Source of the DNA: Gammaproteobacteria bacterium
GTDB lineage: Bacteria > Pseudomonadota > Gammaproteobacteria > Porifericomitales > Porifericomitaceae
DNA: 6,419 bases
Assembly: GCA_028817255.1 (NCBI GenBank)
Contig: JAPPQA010000082.1
Coordinates: 1 to 6,419, forward strand
Direction of reading: 5' to 3'
The notes below the pieces were generated by a model. The model saw nothing but the letters and a program-made list of their open reading frames with translations. It did no database searches and was not told the DNA's origin. Of the stretch, positions 1 through 5,552 are shown piece by piece. Numbering within the stretch: the first letter of the stretch is position 1; each line of letters opens with the position of its first letter. A program made the translations under genes and the position numbers.

Positions 1-54
1 AAAAAGATCGCCAAGACCGCCCTGCGGCCGATGCGCCGCGGTTATTCCCGCTGA
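1..54 (+). CDS. rpsU: 3' end of a small basic protein, probably 30S ribosomal protein S21 (partial)
   Basis: The first frame is open from the window edge and ends in TGA at 52-54, giving 17 visible residues that are strongly basic (KKIAKTALRPMRRGYSR). The stop lies 24 bp before yqeY on the same strand. In many gammaproteobacteria and relatives the gene in front of yqeY and dnaG is rpsU, and a basic Lys/Arg-rich C-terminus fits ribosomal protein S21, which binds the 30S subunit near the 3' end of 16S rRNA. The fragment is too short to identify from sequence alone, and its last residues differ from the 'RLY' ending common in S21. The name therefore rests mainly on position. The other two forward frames are also open at the edge but give no convincing protein. 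Confidence 0.45.
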   Translation, partial: KKIAKTALRPMRRGYSR

Positions 55-78
55 AGCGCCGATTCGTTCCGGCTGGCC

Positions 79-528
79 ATGGCTGCCGCGATCAAGGACC
101 GGCTCAGTAAAGATTTACAGGCGGCGATGCGCGCCCGGGATCGGGTGCGCGTCACCGCCTTGCGCATGTGGCTGGCGGCGGTGCGCCAGCAGGAGATCGA
201 CTCCCGGACGACGCTCGACGATGCGGGAAGCCTCGCGCAACTGGAGCGGCTGGTCCGCCAGTACCGGGATGCCATCGGGCAATATCGTCGTGCCGGCCGC
301 GGCGAGTCGGCAGCACGGGAAGAGGCGGAACTCTCGGTATTGGAGGGCTACCTGCCGCCGCCGCTGAGCGAGAATGCGTTGGCGGAACTGATCCGCGACG
401 CGATCGCGGAAGCCGGGGCGTCTTCCGTGCGGGACATGGGCCGGGTCATGAAGATCCTGCGTCCGGGCCTGCAAGGGCGTGCCGATATGGCGCAGGCCGC
501 GGCCAAGGTCCGGCAACTGCTGGGCTGA
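79..528 (+). CDS. yqeY: GatB/YqeY domain protein (tRNA amidotransferase-related)
   Basis: A complete 149-residue protein, matching the usual length of about 150 for stand-alone YqeY. It is mostly helical and charged. Family landmarks in order are the N-terminal helix with MRARD (17-21), the LR..LAAV...EID block (28-41), QYRRAGR (68-74), the acidic EEAELSVLEGYLP segment (81-93), the conserved DMGRVM (119-124) and GRAD (133-136). The domain resembles the C-terminal tail domain of GatB, the tRNA-binding subunit of the Glu-tRNA(Gln)/Asp-tRNA(Asn) amidotransferase. A tRNA-related cytoplasmic role is therefore inferred, but the stand-alone protein has no firmly established function. ATG at 79 is the first start giving the family N-terminus; no strong Shine-Dalgarno precedes it, so translation may be coupled to the gene ending at 54. 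It lies in the same orientation as dnaG, as in the rpsU–yqeY–dnaG order of many proteobacteria. Confidence 0.93.
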   Translation: MAAAIKDRLSKDLQAAMRARDRVRVTALRMWLAAVRQQEIDSRTTLDDAGSLAQLERLVRQYRDAIGQYRRAGRGESAAREEAELSVLEGYLPPPLSENALAELIRDAIAEAGASSVRDMGRVMKILRPGLQGRADMAQAAAKVRQLLG

Positions 529-559
529 GGTTGCCCGTGTCCCGCGCGGTTTTCCCGGA

Positions 560-576
560 CGGCGCGGCGGGCGCCG
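560..576 (+). other. GC-only stem-loop in the yqeY–dnaG gap
   Basis: CGGCGC (560-565) can pair with GCGCCG (571-576) around a five-base GGCGG loop, a 6-bp all-GC stem. Only TT follows after two bases, so it is not a good intrinsic terminator. It is noted because E. coli has an internal attenuating terminator between rpsU and dnaG that lowers primase expression, and this is the equivalent gap. In such GC-rich sequence a stem of this length can arise by chance. Confidence 0.25.
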
Positions 577-607
577 CCTTCTCCGTCGCGCCTCCCGCGG
601 GGCCGTA

Positions 608-613
608 TATACT
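608..613 (+). promoter_or_regulatory. possible -10 box before dnaG
   Basis: TATACT matches five of six bases of the sigma-70 -10 consensus and lies in an AT-rich island inside very GC-rich sequence, 21 bp before the dnaG ATG. A start about seven bases downstream would still include the dnaG ribosome binding site at 622-626. No recognisable -35 is found at 15-19 bp upstream, so this is weak evidence for a dnaG promoter of its own. Confidence 0.25.
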
Positions 614-621
614 GCATACCC

Positions 622-626
622 GGAGG
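622..626 (+). promoter_or_regulatory. dnaG Shine-Dalgarno that fixes the start
   Basis: GGAGG lies eight bases before the ATG at 635. The frame stays open a further 52 codons upstream to an ATG at 479 inside yqeY. The well-placed Shine-Dalgarno and the exact alignment of zinc and Toprim residue numbers with E. coli primase both favour 635. Confidence 0.8.
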
Positions 627-634
627 CCCCCGGC

Positions 635-2395
635 ATGACAGGCAGGATCCCCGATTCTTTCATTGCGCAGGTTTTGGAGCGCACCGACATCGTCGCGTTG
701 ATCGGCGGCTACGTGCCGCTGCGCAAGGCGGGGCGCGATTCCGTGGGGCTGTGCCCGTTCCACAAGGAAAAGACCCCGTCTTTCACGGTCAGCCCCGAAA
801 AGCAGTTCTACCACTGTTTCGGTTGCGGCGCGTCCGGCACCGCTATCGGCTTTCTCATGAAGCATGCCGGTATGCAGTTTCCGGATGCGGTGGAGGAATT
901 GGCGCATCGCGCCGGCATGGAGATGTTGCGGGAGGGGGGCGGCGGCCATGGCGGCGGCCGGCTGCGGGAGATCTACGCATTGTTGCAACGGGCGGCGGAA
1001 TATTACCGGCGGCAACTTCGCGGAGAGCCGGGCAAGAAGGCCAGGGATTACCTGCGCCGGCGGGAGATCGGCGAACAGGCCGCCCAGGCATACGGCTTGG
1101 GCTATGCCGCGCCCGGCTGGGATGGACTGCTGCGGGAACTGGGAGGCGACGAGGCCGCGCGCCGGCTGTTGGTCGAGGCCGGGCTGGCGAAAGAACCGAA
1201 AGAACGTGGCAGCGGGATGTACGACCGTTTTCGGAACCGGATCATGTTCCCCGTTTATGGCCGCCGCCGCGACCGGCCGGTAGGTTTCGGCGCTCGCGCC
1301 ATCGGCACGGACGAACCCAAATACCTTAATTCTCCGGAGACCGCGGTCTTTCGCAAGGGGCGCGAGTTGTACGGGGCGCACATGCCCCTGCGCGAGCGCG
1401 GCCCGCTTGAGCGGGTGTACGTGGTGGAAGGCTATCTGGACGTGATTTCCCTTGCGGAACGGGGGGTCGCCAATGCGGTCGCTGCTCTGGGGACCGCCGT
1501 CACGCGGTCCCAGCTGGAGTCCGCGTTCCGGCTTTGCCGGCAGCTGGTGCTGTGTTTCGATGGCGACGCGGCCGGCCGCAATGCCGCGGGCCGGGTCCTG
1601 GAGACCGCCTTGCCGCTGCTGCGCCCCGGCATGGAATTGCGCTTTTTGCTGCTGCCGGAAGGAGAAGACCCGGACACTTTCGTGCGGCGGGTCGGGGCGG
1701 CTCGCTTTGCCGATTTGTCCCGGACGATTCCCTTGTCGGATTTCCTGATCGGCAAGGTGCGCGAGGGGCTGGCCCTGGACAGCCGCGAGGGGCGGGCCCG
1801 TTTGCTGGACCGCGCGGCGAAGTACCTCGAGCGCCTGGGAGACCCGTTCCTGCGGCGCCTCATTCTGCAGGACCTCGCGCCTCTGGTGGGGATGGATGCC
1901 GATTTCCTGGAGCTGCAGATCCGCGCGCGACCGGAGGCGCCGCTGCGGACGGAGGCCGCACGGCCCCCGGAGTCTTCGCTGGTCGGAAACATTATTGCCC
2001 TGATCCTGCAACGACCGGCGCTGGCCTTGCGGGTTGCGCAACCGGAGTCGTTGCGGCGGCTCGAAGTTCCGGGGGCCGATTTCCTGGCGGATCTGGTGCA
2101 GTGGGTATGCGACCACCCCCAGGCCGCTTGCGCCGGCATCCTGGAGCATTGGCGCGGCAGCCGCTACGAAAAGAGGTTGCAAGAGCTGGCTGCGGTGACA
2201 TCGCCGATTGACGAGGAGGCCGTCCTGGAGAAAGAGTTGCAGGGCGCCTTGGCCCGGTTGCGGCAACGCCACGACCGGCAACGGCTGCGCGCGTTGATCG
2301 CCAAGGGGCCGGAAGGGCTTGGCCCGGAAGATCGGGAGGAACTCCAGGCCCTGCAACGGTCCTGTACCGAATCCCCCCGGGCGGGAATTTCTTGA
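635..2395 (+). CDS. dnaG: DNA primase
   Basis: A 586-residue primase that makes the short RNA primers for leading- and lagging-strand synthesis at the replication fork, working with the DnaB helicase. The N-terminal CHC2 zinc domain has C40, H43, C61 and C64. A Gly/His-rich linker (about 101-108) follows. The RNA-polymerase domain carries the EPKYLNSPET basic motif (227-236, K229) and K241. The Toprim metal-binding residues are E265 (VVEGYLD), D309 and D311 (FDGDAAG), and D345 and D347 (EGEDPDTF). All these positions equal the E. coli numbering, which supports the ATG at 635 and an active enzyme. A loose Pro/Ala/Arg linker (about 428-447) leads to a divergent, mostly helical C-terminal domain expected to bind DnaB (about 450-586). 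It lies 106 bp after yqeY. The sigma factor gene rpoD, its usual downstream partner, is replaced here by sat. Confidence 0.98.
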   Translation: MTGRIPDSFIAQVLERTDIVALIGGYVPLRKAGRDSVGLCPFHKEKTPSFTVSPEKQFYHCFGCGASGTAIGFLMKHAGMQFPDAVEELAHRAGMEMLREGGGGHGGGRLREIYALLQRAAEYYRRQLRGEPGKKARDYLRRREIGEQAAQAYGLGYAAPGWDGLLRELGGDEAARRLLVEAGLAKEPKERGSGMYDRFRNRIMFPVYGRRRDRPVGFGARAIGTDEPKYLNSPETAVFRKGRELYGAHMPLRERGPLERVYVVEGYLDVISLAERGVANAVAALGTAVTRSQLESAFRLCRQLVLCFDGDAAGRNAAGRVLETALPLLRPGMELRFLLLPEGEDPDTFVRRVGAARFADLSRTIPLSDFLIGKVREGLALDSREGRARLLDRAAKYLERLGDPFLRRLILQDLAPLVGMDADFLELQIRARPEAPLRTEAARPPESSLVGNIIALILQRPALALRVAQPESLRRLEVPGADFLADLVQWVCDHPQAACAGILEHWRGSRYEKRLQELAAVTSPIDEEAVLEKELQGALARLRQRHDRQRLRALIAKGPEGLGPEDREELQALQRSCTESPRAGIS

Positions 2396-2416
2396 ACGGG
2401 AACCCGGCGATGTATG

Positions 2417-2435
2417 GGAACGCGGGGGTCGTTCC
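2417..2435 (+). other. stem-loop in the dnaG–sat gap
   Basis: GGAACG (2417-2422) and CGTTCC (2430-2435) form a perfect 6-bp stem with a seven-base G-rich loop. No T-run follows, so it is not an intrinsic terminator. It lies upstream of the preferred GTG start of sat and would be in the sat 5' leader if the two genes are co-transcribed. Its function is unknown and it may be chance. Confidence 0.25.
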
Positions 2436-2455
2436 GACTGCCGTGTTCCCTCGTT

Positions 2456-2459
2456 AAGG
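2456..2459 (+). promoter_or_regulatory. Shine-Dalgarno supporting a GTG start for sat
   Basis: AAGG lies eight bases before GTG at 2468, a normal spacing. The alternative ATG at 2414 has only a poor GGGA-type match upstream and adds 18 residues with no family resemblance. Confidence 0.45.
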
Positions 2460-2467
2460 CGCGTCCT

Positions 2468-3682
2468 GTGACCGCGCCGCGGATACCGATCCCCCCCTAC
2501 GGAGGCGGCAATGCGCTCCGCCCTCTTTATGTCGCGGACCCGCCGCGGCGGCAGGCCCTGCTCGAACAGGCCGCGCGATTGCCGTCCCTGGTGCTCGGCC
2601 CGGCGGCGGCGGCGAATGCGGTCATGTTGGGCGGAGGGTATTTTCATCCCCTGCAGGGCTATATGGATGCGGCAGACGCTTTGCGCGTTGCGGAAGAGAT
2701 GCGAACGACGGCCGGGCTGTTCTGGCCGGTGCCCTGCCTGAACCTCTGTCGCGAGCGGCCTCCCTCCCGGCTGTCGCGGCTGGCTCTGCGCGACCCGAAT
2801 ATATCGGGCAATCCGTTGCTCGCCGTTCAGGAGGTGACCCGGGTGGATACCCTGAGCCAGGAACAGCTGCGCCGCATTGCCCGCGCGGTATTCGGGACTC
2901 AGGATCGCTCCCATCCCGGGGTTGAGACCTTTCTGGCGCAGGGCCGTTATGCCGTGGCGGGGCCCGTTCAGGTGCTGAATTACAGTTATTTCGAAAAAGA
3001 TTTCCCCGATACCTTTCGCACGGCGGTGCAGCTGAGGCAGGCCATCGGGGAGCTGGGCTGGAGGCGGGTGGTGGCCTTTCAGACGCGAAACCCTATGCAC
3101 CGTGCCCACGAAGAGCTGTGCAAAATGGCGCAGGCGGAGGTGTCGGCGGACGGTATCCTGATCCATATGCTGCTTGGGCGGCTGAAGCCGGGGGACATCC
3201 CGGCCTCCGTGCGGGATGCGGCGATACGTAAAATGGTGGAGGGCTATTTCCCGCGCGACACGGTGCTGATCAGCGGTTACGGCTTCGATATGCTCTACGC
3301 CGGCCCACGCGAGGCGGTGTTGCACGCCATCTTTCGCCAGAACGCCGGCTGTACCCATCTGATTGTGGGGCGTGACCACGCCGGGGTGGGCAACTTCTAC
3401 GGCCCCTTCGACGCCCAGACCATTTTCGAGTCGCAGGTTCCTCCCGACGCCTTGCAGATACGAATTTTCAAAGCCGATCACACCGCCTATTCTCGCAAGC
3501 TCGGGCGGGTGGTCATGATGCGGGAGGCCCGCGACCACCGTCCTGAGGATTTCGTATCCCTCTCCGGGACCCGGGTACGGGAGTTATTGAGTGCGGGCGA
3601 GGCCCTCCCGGAAGAATTTGCGCGCCCTGAAGTGGCGGCGATACTCCAGCGCTATTATCGCTCCCTGAAAGGGCGGCATTGA
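2468..3682 (+). CDS. sat: sulfate adenylyltransferase (ATP sulfurylase), homo-oligomeric type
   Basis: This enzyme catalyses ATP + sulfate to/from APS + pyrophosphate in the cytoplasm. In sulfur oxidisers it usually runs towards ATP, using APS from APS reductase. From the GTG at 2468 the protein has 404 residues, near the family's usual 390-400. The frame extends to ATG 2414 (422 residues), so the start is uncertain. Visible motifs are MLGGGYFHPLQGYM (53-66), GLFWPVP (83-89), the nucleotide-binding QTRNPMHRAHE (205-215, QxRNPxHxxH), GRDHAG (301-306) and the C-terminal VSLSGTRVREL (363-373). There is no fused APS kinase domain, and the sequence is unlike the CysD/CysN assimilatory enzyme. The overall pattern is that of Sat from purple and colourless sulfur bacteria. 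aprAB and dsr genes are not in the window, so the direction of use is inferred. It follows dnaG by 72 bp on the same strand and converges on rho. Confidence 0.95.
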   Translation: MTAPRIPIPPYGGGNALRPLYVADPPRRQALLEQAARLPSLVLGPAAAANAVMLGGGYFHPLQGYMDAADALRVAEEMRTTAGLFWPVPCLNLCRERPPSRLSRLALRDPNISGNPLLAVQEVTRVDTLSQEQLRRIARAVFGTQDRSHPGVETFLAQGRYAVAGPVQVLNYSYFEKDFPDTFRTAVQLRQAIGELGWRRVVAFQTRNPMHRAHEELCKMAQAEVSADGILIHMLLGRLKPGDIPASVRDAAIRKMVEGYFPRDTVLISGYGFDMLYAGPREAVLHAIFRQNAGCTHLIVGRDHAGVGNFYGPFDAQTIFESQVPPDALQIRIFKADHTAYSRKLGRVVMMREARDHRPEDFVSLSGTRVRELLSAGEALPEEFARPEVAAILQRYYRSLKGRH

Positions 3683-3684
3683 AC

Positions 3685-3713
3685 CGCGCCCGGGCGCCGC
3701 GGGGCGCCGCGCG
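3685..3713. terminator. possible GC-rich hairpin between convergent sat and rho
   Basis: GGCGCC (3693-3698) pairs with GGCGCC (3703-3708) around a four-base loop. CGCGC (3685-3689) pairs with GCGCG (3709-3713) outside it, leaving a three-base bulge on one side: about 11 GC pairs in all. It fills most of the 31-bp gap between the stops of two convergent genes, where a bidirectional terminator would be expected. There is no real T-run on either side, so it may act only as a pause or 3'-end stabiliser. Confidence 0.35.
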
Positions 3714-4970
3714 TTACTGCTTCATAGCCTGGAAGAATTCGGCGTTGGTCTTGGTGGCTTTCAGCCGCTCCAGCAGGAATTCCATGGCCGCGGTCTCCTC
3801 CATGGGATGCAGCACCTTGCGCAGGATCCATATTTTTTGCAGCTCGTCCGGTTTCGTGATTAATTCTTCCCTGCGGGTGCCGGAGCGATTGATGTTGATC
3901 GCCGGGTAGATCCTTTTCTCGGCAATCTGCCGGTCCAGGTGGATCTCCATGTTGCCGGTGCCTTTGAATTCCTCGTAGATCACGTCGTCCATGCGCGAGC
4001 CGGTGTCAATCAGCGCGGTTGCGATGATCGTCAGGCTCCCGCCCTCCTCGATGTTGCGCGCCCCGCCGAAGAAGCGCTTAGGACGCTGCAGGGCATTCGC
4101 GTCCACGCCGCCGGTCAACACCTTGCCGGAAGAAGGCACCACGGCGTTGTAGGCGCGGGCGAGCCGGGTGATGGAATCGAGCAGGATCACCACGTCTTTC
4201 TTGTGCTCCACCAAGCGCTTGGCATACTCGATTACCATCTCGGCCACTTGCACATGGCGGGCGGCGGGTTCGTCGAAGGTGCTGGACAGCACCTCGCCGC
4301 GCACGGAGCGCTCCATCTCGGTTACTTCTTCCGGGCGCTCGTCAATCAGGAGAACGATCAAGTGGCATTCGGGATGGTTTGCCGCTATGGACTTGGCGAT
4401 GCTCTGCAACATCATGGTCTTCCCGGCCTTGGGCGGCGATACCACCAGCCCGCGCTGTCCTTTGCCGATCGGCACGATCAGGTCAATGATCCGCGGCATC
4501 AGGTCTTCCGTACTGCCGTTGCCGCGTTCCAGGGTGAGCCGGTCGTGCGCGAACAGCGGGGTAAGGTTCTCGAACAGGATTTTGCTCTTGGCTTTTTCCG
4601 GCGGCTCGTAATTGATCTCGTTTACCTTGAGCAGGGCAAAATACCGTTCGCCGTTTTTGGGCGGGCGTATCTTTCCGGAAATGTTGTCGCCGGTGTGGAG
4701 ATTGAAGCGGCGGATCTGGCTCGGGGATACGTAAATGTCGTCCGGACCCGCGAGATAGGAGCTGTCCGCCGCGCGCATAAAGCCGAATCCGTCCTGCAGG
4801 ATTTCCAGGACGCCGTCGCCGTAGATGTCCTCCCCCCGCTGTGCCTTGGTCTTCAGGATCTCGAAGATCACGTCCTGCTTGCGGGAACGGGCAAGACCTT
4901 CAAGGCCCAGGGAGTGGGAGAGCTTGATTAACTCCTGTGGAGGCTGGCGCTTTAACTCGGTAAGTTTCAT
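3714..4970 (-). CDS. rho: transcription termination factor Rho
   Basis: A 418-residue hexameric RNA-dependent ATPase/translocase that loads on C-rich RNA and releases RNA polymerase; E. coli Rho has 419 residues. In order: the N-terminal helical Rho_N domain (1-47); the cold-shock-like RNA-binding domain (about 51-120) with GFGFMR (61-66); and the RecA-type ATPase core with Walker A PPKAGKT (179-185, K181, K184, T185), catalytic E211, Walker B LLD ending at D265, the Q-loop around SSGKVLTGG (280-288) and the arginine finger R366 in NRSGTRRE. These positions coincide with E. coli, so activity is expected. The ATG at 4970 has GGAA five bases upstream (4976-4979). trxA lies 160 bp upstream in the same direction, as in E. 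coli. The leader carries a rut-like stretch and stem-loops, consistent with the known Rho autoregulation, but this is inferred. Confidence 0.99.
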   Translation of the reverse strand: MKLTELKRQPPQELIKLSHSLGLEGLARSRKQDVIFEILKTKAQRGEDIYGDGVLEILQDGFGFMRAADSSYLAGPDDIYVSPSQIRRFNLHTGDNISGKIRPPKNGERYFALLKVNEINYEPPEKAKSKILFENLTPLFAHDRLTLERGNGSTEDLMPRIIDLIVPIGKGQRGLVVSPPKAGKTMMLQSIAKSIAANHPECHLIVLLIDERPEEVTEMERSVRGEVLSSTFDEPAARHVQVAEMVIEYAKRLVEHKKDVVILLDSITRLARAYNAVVPSSGKVLTGGVDANALQRPKRFFGGARNIEEGGSLTIIATALIDTGSRMDDVIYEEFKGTGNMEIHLDRQIAEKRIYPAININRSGTRREELITKPDELQKIWILRKVLHPMEETAAMEFLLERLKATKTNAEFFQAMKQ

Positions 4971-5125
4971 GGCGATTCCAGATTCAGGCCGTTCACCTTC
5001 GGCCTGAGACGTTTTTGGCTCCCCGCCGCTTTTCCCTCTTTGGCGCGCCTGAAGCCGACGGCTTCAGACGCTTCGGGGAGCGGCACGGGAGCGGGAGGAT
5101 AGCACCTTGCAAGGGCTGTGTCCAT
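4967..5125 (-). CDS. possible 52-residue leader peptide ahead of rho (rhoL-like position)
   Basis: An open frame runs on the rho strand from ATG (5123-5125) to TGA (4967-4969). Its stop overlaps the rho start codon as ATGA, the usual arrangement for translational coupling. It begins five bases after the trxA stop. AGGAGG spans the trxA stop but is only one base from this ATG, too close to be an ideal ribosome binding site, so re-initiation after trxA would be needed. The predicted peptide is Pro/Ala-rich at first (YPPAPVPLP) and Lys/Arg-rich later, with no signal peptide, membrane segment or domain I recognise. In E. coli a short rhoL peptide frame occupies the trxA–rho gap, but I see no sequence similarity. 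An open frame this short in GC-rich DNA can be chance. Confidence 0.3.
   Translation of the reverse strand: MDTALARCYPPAPVPLPEASEAVGFRRAKEGKAAGSQKRLRPKVNGLNLESP
4984..5007 (-). promoter_or_regulatory. stem-loop just upstream of the rho ribosome binding site
   Basis: TCAGGCCG (4984-4991) and CGGCCTGA (5000-5007) form a perfect 8-bp stem with an eight-base loop. In the rho mRNA it ends 13 bases before the start codon, next to the GGAA ribosome binding site, so it could affect rho translation. Its 3' arm could instead pair with the upstream stem-loop at 5049-5067. Confidence 0.45.
4984..5016 (+). terminator. intrinsic-terminator-like element on the strand antisense to rho
   Basis: Read on the plus strand, the same 8-bp stem (4984-5007) is followed after four bases by five Ts (5012-5016), the shape of a Rho-independent terminator. 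It would stop transcripts that cross rho in the antisense direction, for example read-through from sat, before they reach trxA. On the minus strand no T-run follows, so it should not end rho transcription. The spacer between stem and T-run weakens the call. Confidence 0.4.
5049..5067 (-). promoter_or_regulatory. second stem-loop in the rho leader
   Basis: CTGAAGCC (5049-5056) and GGCTTCAG (5060-5067) form a perfect 8-bp inverted repeat with a three-base loop. It lies between the C-rich stretch and the stem next to the rho start. No T-run follows on either strand, so it is not a terminator by itself. It could be a pause or attenuation structure or part of an alternative fold. Confidence 0.4.
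5075..5102 (-). promoter_or_regulatory. rut-like C-rich segment in the rho leader
   Basis: On the rho strand these 28 bases hold 17 C and only 4 G, with many pyrimidine-C dinucleotides (TCC, CTCCC, GCTCCC). That is the composition Rho's primary RNA-binding site prefers. The octamer CCGCTCCC occurs twice in direct orientation, 11 bases apart (minus-strand copies at 5087-5094 and 5076-5083). It lies just after the trxA stop and before rho, where Rho could load on untranslated RNA and reduce its own expression, as in the known E. coli rho attenuation. This is based on composition only. Confidence 0.4.
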
Positions 5126-5130
5126 GCCTC

Positions 5131-5457
5131 CTAGATATTGCTGTCTATGAACGCGCCCAACTGGGATTTGGACATCGCCCCCACCTTGGTGGCCGCGATA
5201 TTCCCTTTCTTGAATATCATGAGCGTGGGGATGCCGCGTACGGAATACTGTTGCGGAATGCTCTGGTTTTCATCTACGTTCATCTTCGCCACCACGATCC
5301 GGTCCGCGTATTCTTTGGCGATTTCCTCCAGGATTGGGGCGATCATCTTACAGGGACCGCACCACTCGGCCCAGTAGTCCACGATGACGGGTTGTTCGGA
5401 ATTCAGCACCTGCTCCTCGAAGGAGGAATCGGTGACGTGAATAATGTTCTCGCTCAT
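5131..5457 (-). CDS. trxA: thioredoxin 1
   Basis: A 108-residue cytoplasmic thiol-disulfide oxidoreductase (E. coli 109), reduced by thioredoxin reductase and NADPH. It supplies electrons to ribonucleotide reductase, methionine sulfoxide reductases and sulfate-assimilation enzymes. It is one thioredoxin fold with the active site W32-C33-G34-P35-C36, the buried acid D27, K58, and cis-proline P77 in GIPTL. The series matches E. coli Trx1 shifted by one residue. There is no signal peptide. The ATG at 5457 is supported by an AGGAGG-type ribosome binding site on the minus strand (5469-5474). It lies directly upstream of rho in the same direction and is divergent from rhlB, the E. coli arrangement, so some trxA transcripts probably read into rho. 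Confidence 0.98.
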   Translation of the reverse strand: MSENIIHVTDSSFEEQVLNSEQPVIVDYWAEWCGPCKMIAPILEEIAKEYADRIVVAKMNVDENQSIPQQYSVRGIPTLMIFKKGNIAATKVGAMSKSQLGAFIDSNI

Positions 5458-5468
5458 GGGCGTTTTAC

Positions 5469-5474
5469 CCTCCT
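5469..5474 (-). promoter_or_regulatory. trxA Shine-Dalgarno
   Basis: The plus-strand CCTCCT reads AGGAGG on the minus strand, a full match to the anti-Shine-Dalgarno core, 11 bases before the trxA ATG. It continues as GGGT to give a long purine run. It is the strongest ribosome binding site in the window, fitting a highly expressed gene. Confidence 0.7.
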
Positions 5475-5492
5475 GCCGACTCGTACCTGCTA

Positions 5493-5498
5493 ATTATG
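5493..5498 (-). promoter_or_regulatory. probable -10 box of the trxA promoter
   Basis: CATAAT on the minus strand matches five of six -10 bases. It lies in the only AT-rich patch upstream of trxA, placing a start near 5486 and giving a leader of about 29 bases that includes the Shine-Dalgarno. The best -35-like hexamer (TTGGTA, 5521-5526) is 22 bp away, too far, so a normal two-box promoter is not established. Confidence 0.35.
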
Positions 5499-5552
5499 CT
5501 ACCATCCCCAGGGCCAGACATACCAAGGCGGGCCATTCACACTGGCACTTCG

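Noticed and set aside
479..634. N-terminal extension of dnaG to ATG 479
   Set aside because: It would overlap yqeY, adds Arg/Gly-rich residues not found in primases, and ignores the GGAGG eight bases before ATG 635.
2392..2418. TTGAAC and TATGGG as a sat promoter
   Set aside because: Both boxes match poorly and the 15-bp spacing is short; co-transcription with dnaG is equally possible.
446..3538. A very long minus-strand open frame (about 1030 codons) opposite dnaG and sat
   Set aside because: It is antisense to two unmistakable genes, has low-complexity Arg/Pro/Gln/Gly-rich sequence with no recognisable domain, and is a common by-product of high third-position GC in the real genes.
3939..4931. 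A 330-codon plus-strand open frame opposite rho
   Set aside because: It mirrors the rho reading frame, has no domain I recognise, and rho is complete with every catalytic residue.
5062..5072. Neisseria-type DNA uptake sequence, because the rho-leader stem contains GTCTGAA on the minus strand
   Set aside because: Two bases of the 10-mer are wrong, it occurs once, and the gene content does not suggest Neisseriaceae.
5096..5112. TTGCAA and TATCCT on the minus strand as a rho promoter
   Set aside because: The two hexamers are only five bases apart, far short of the 16-18 needed.
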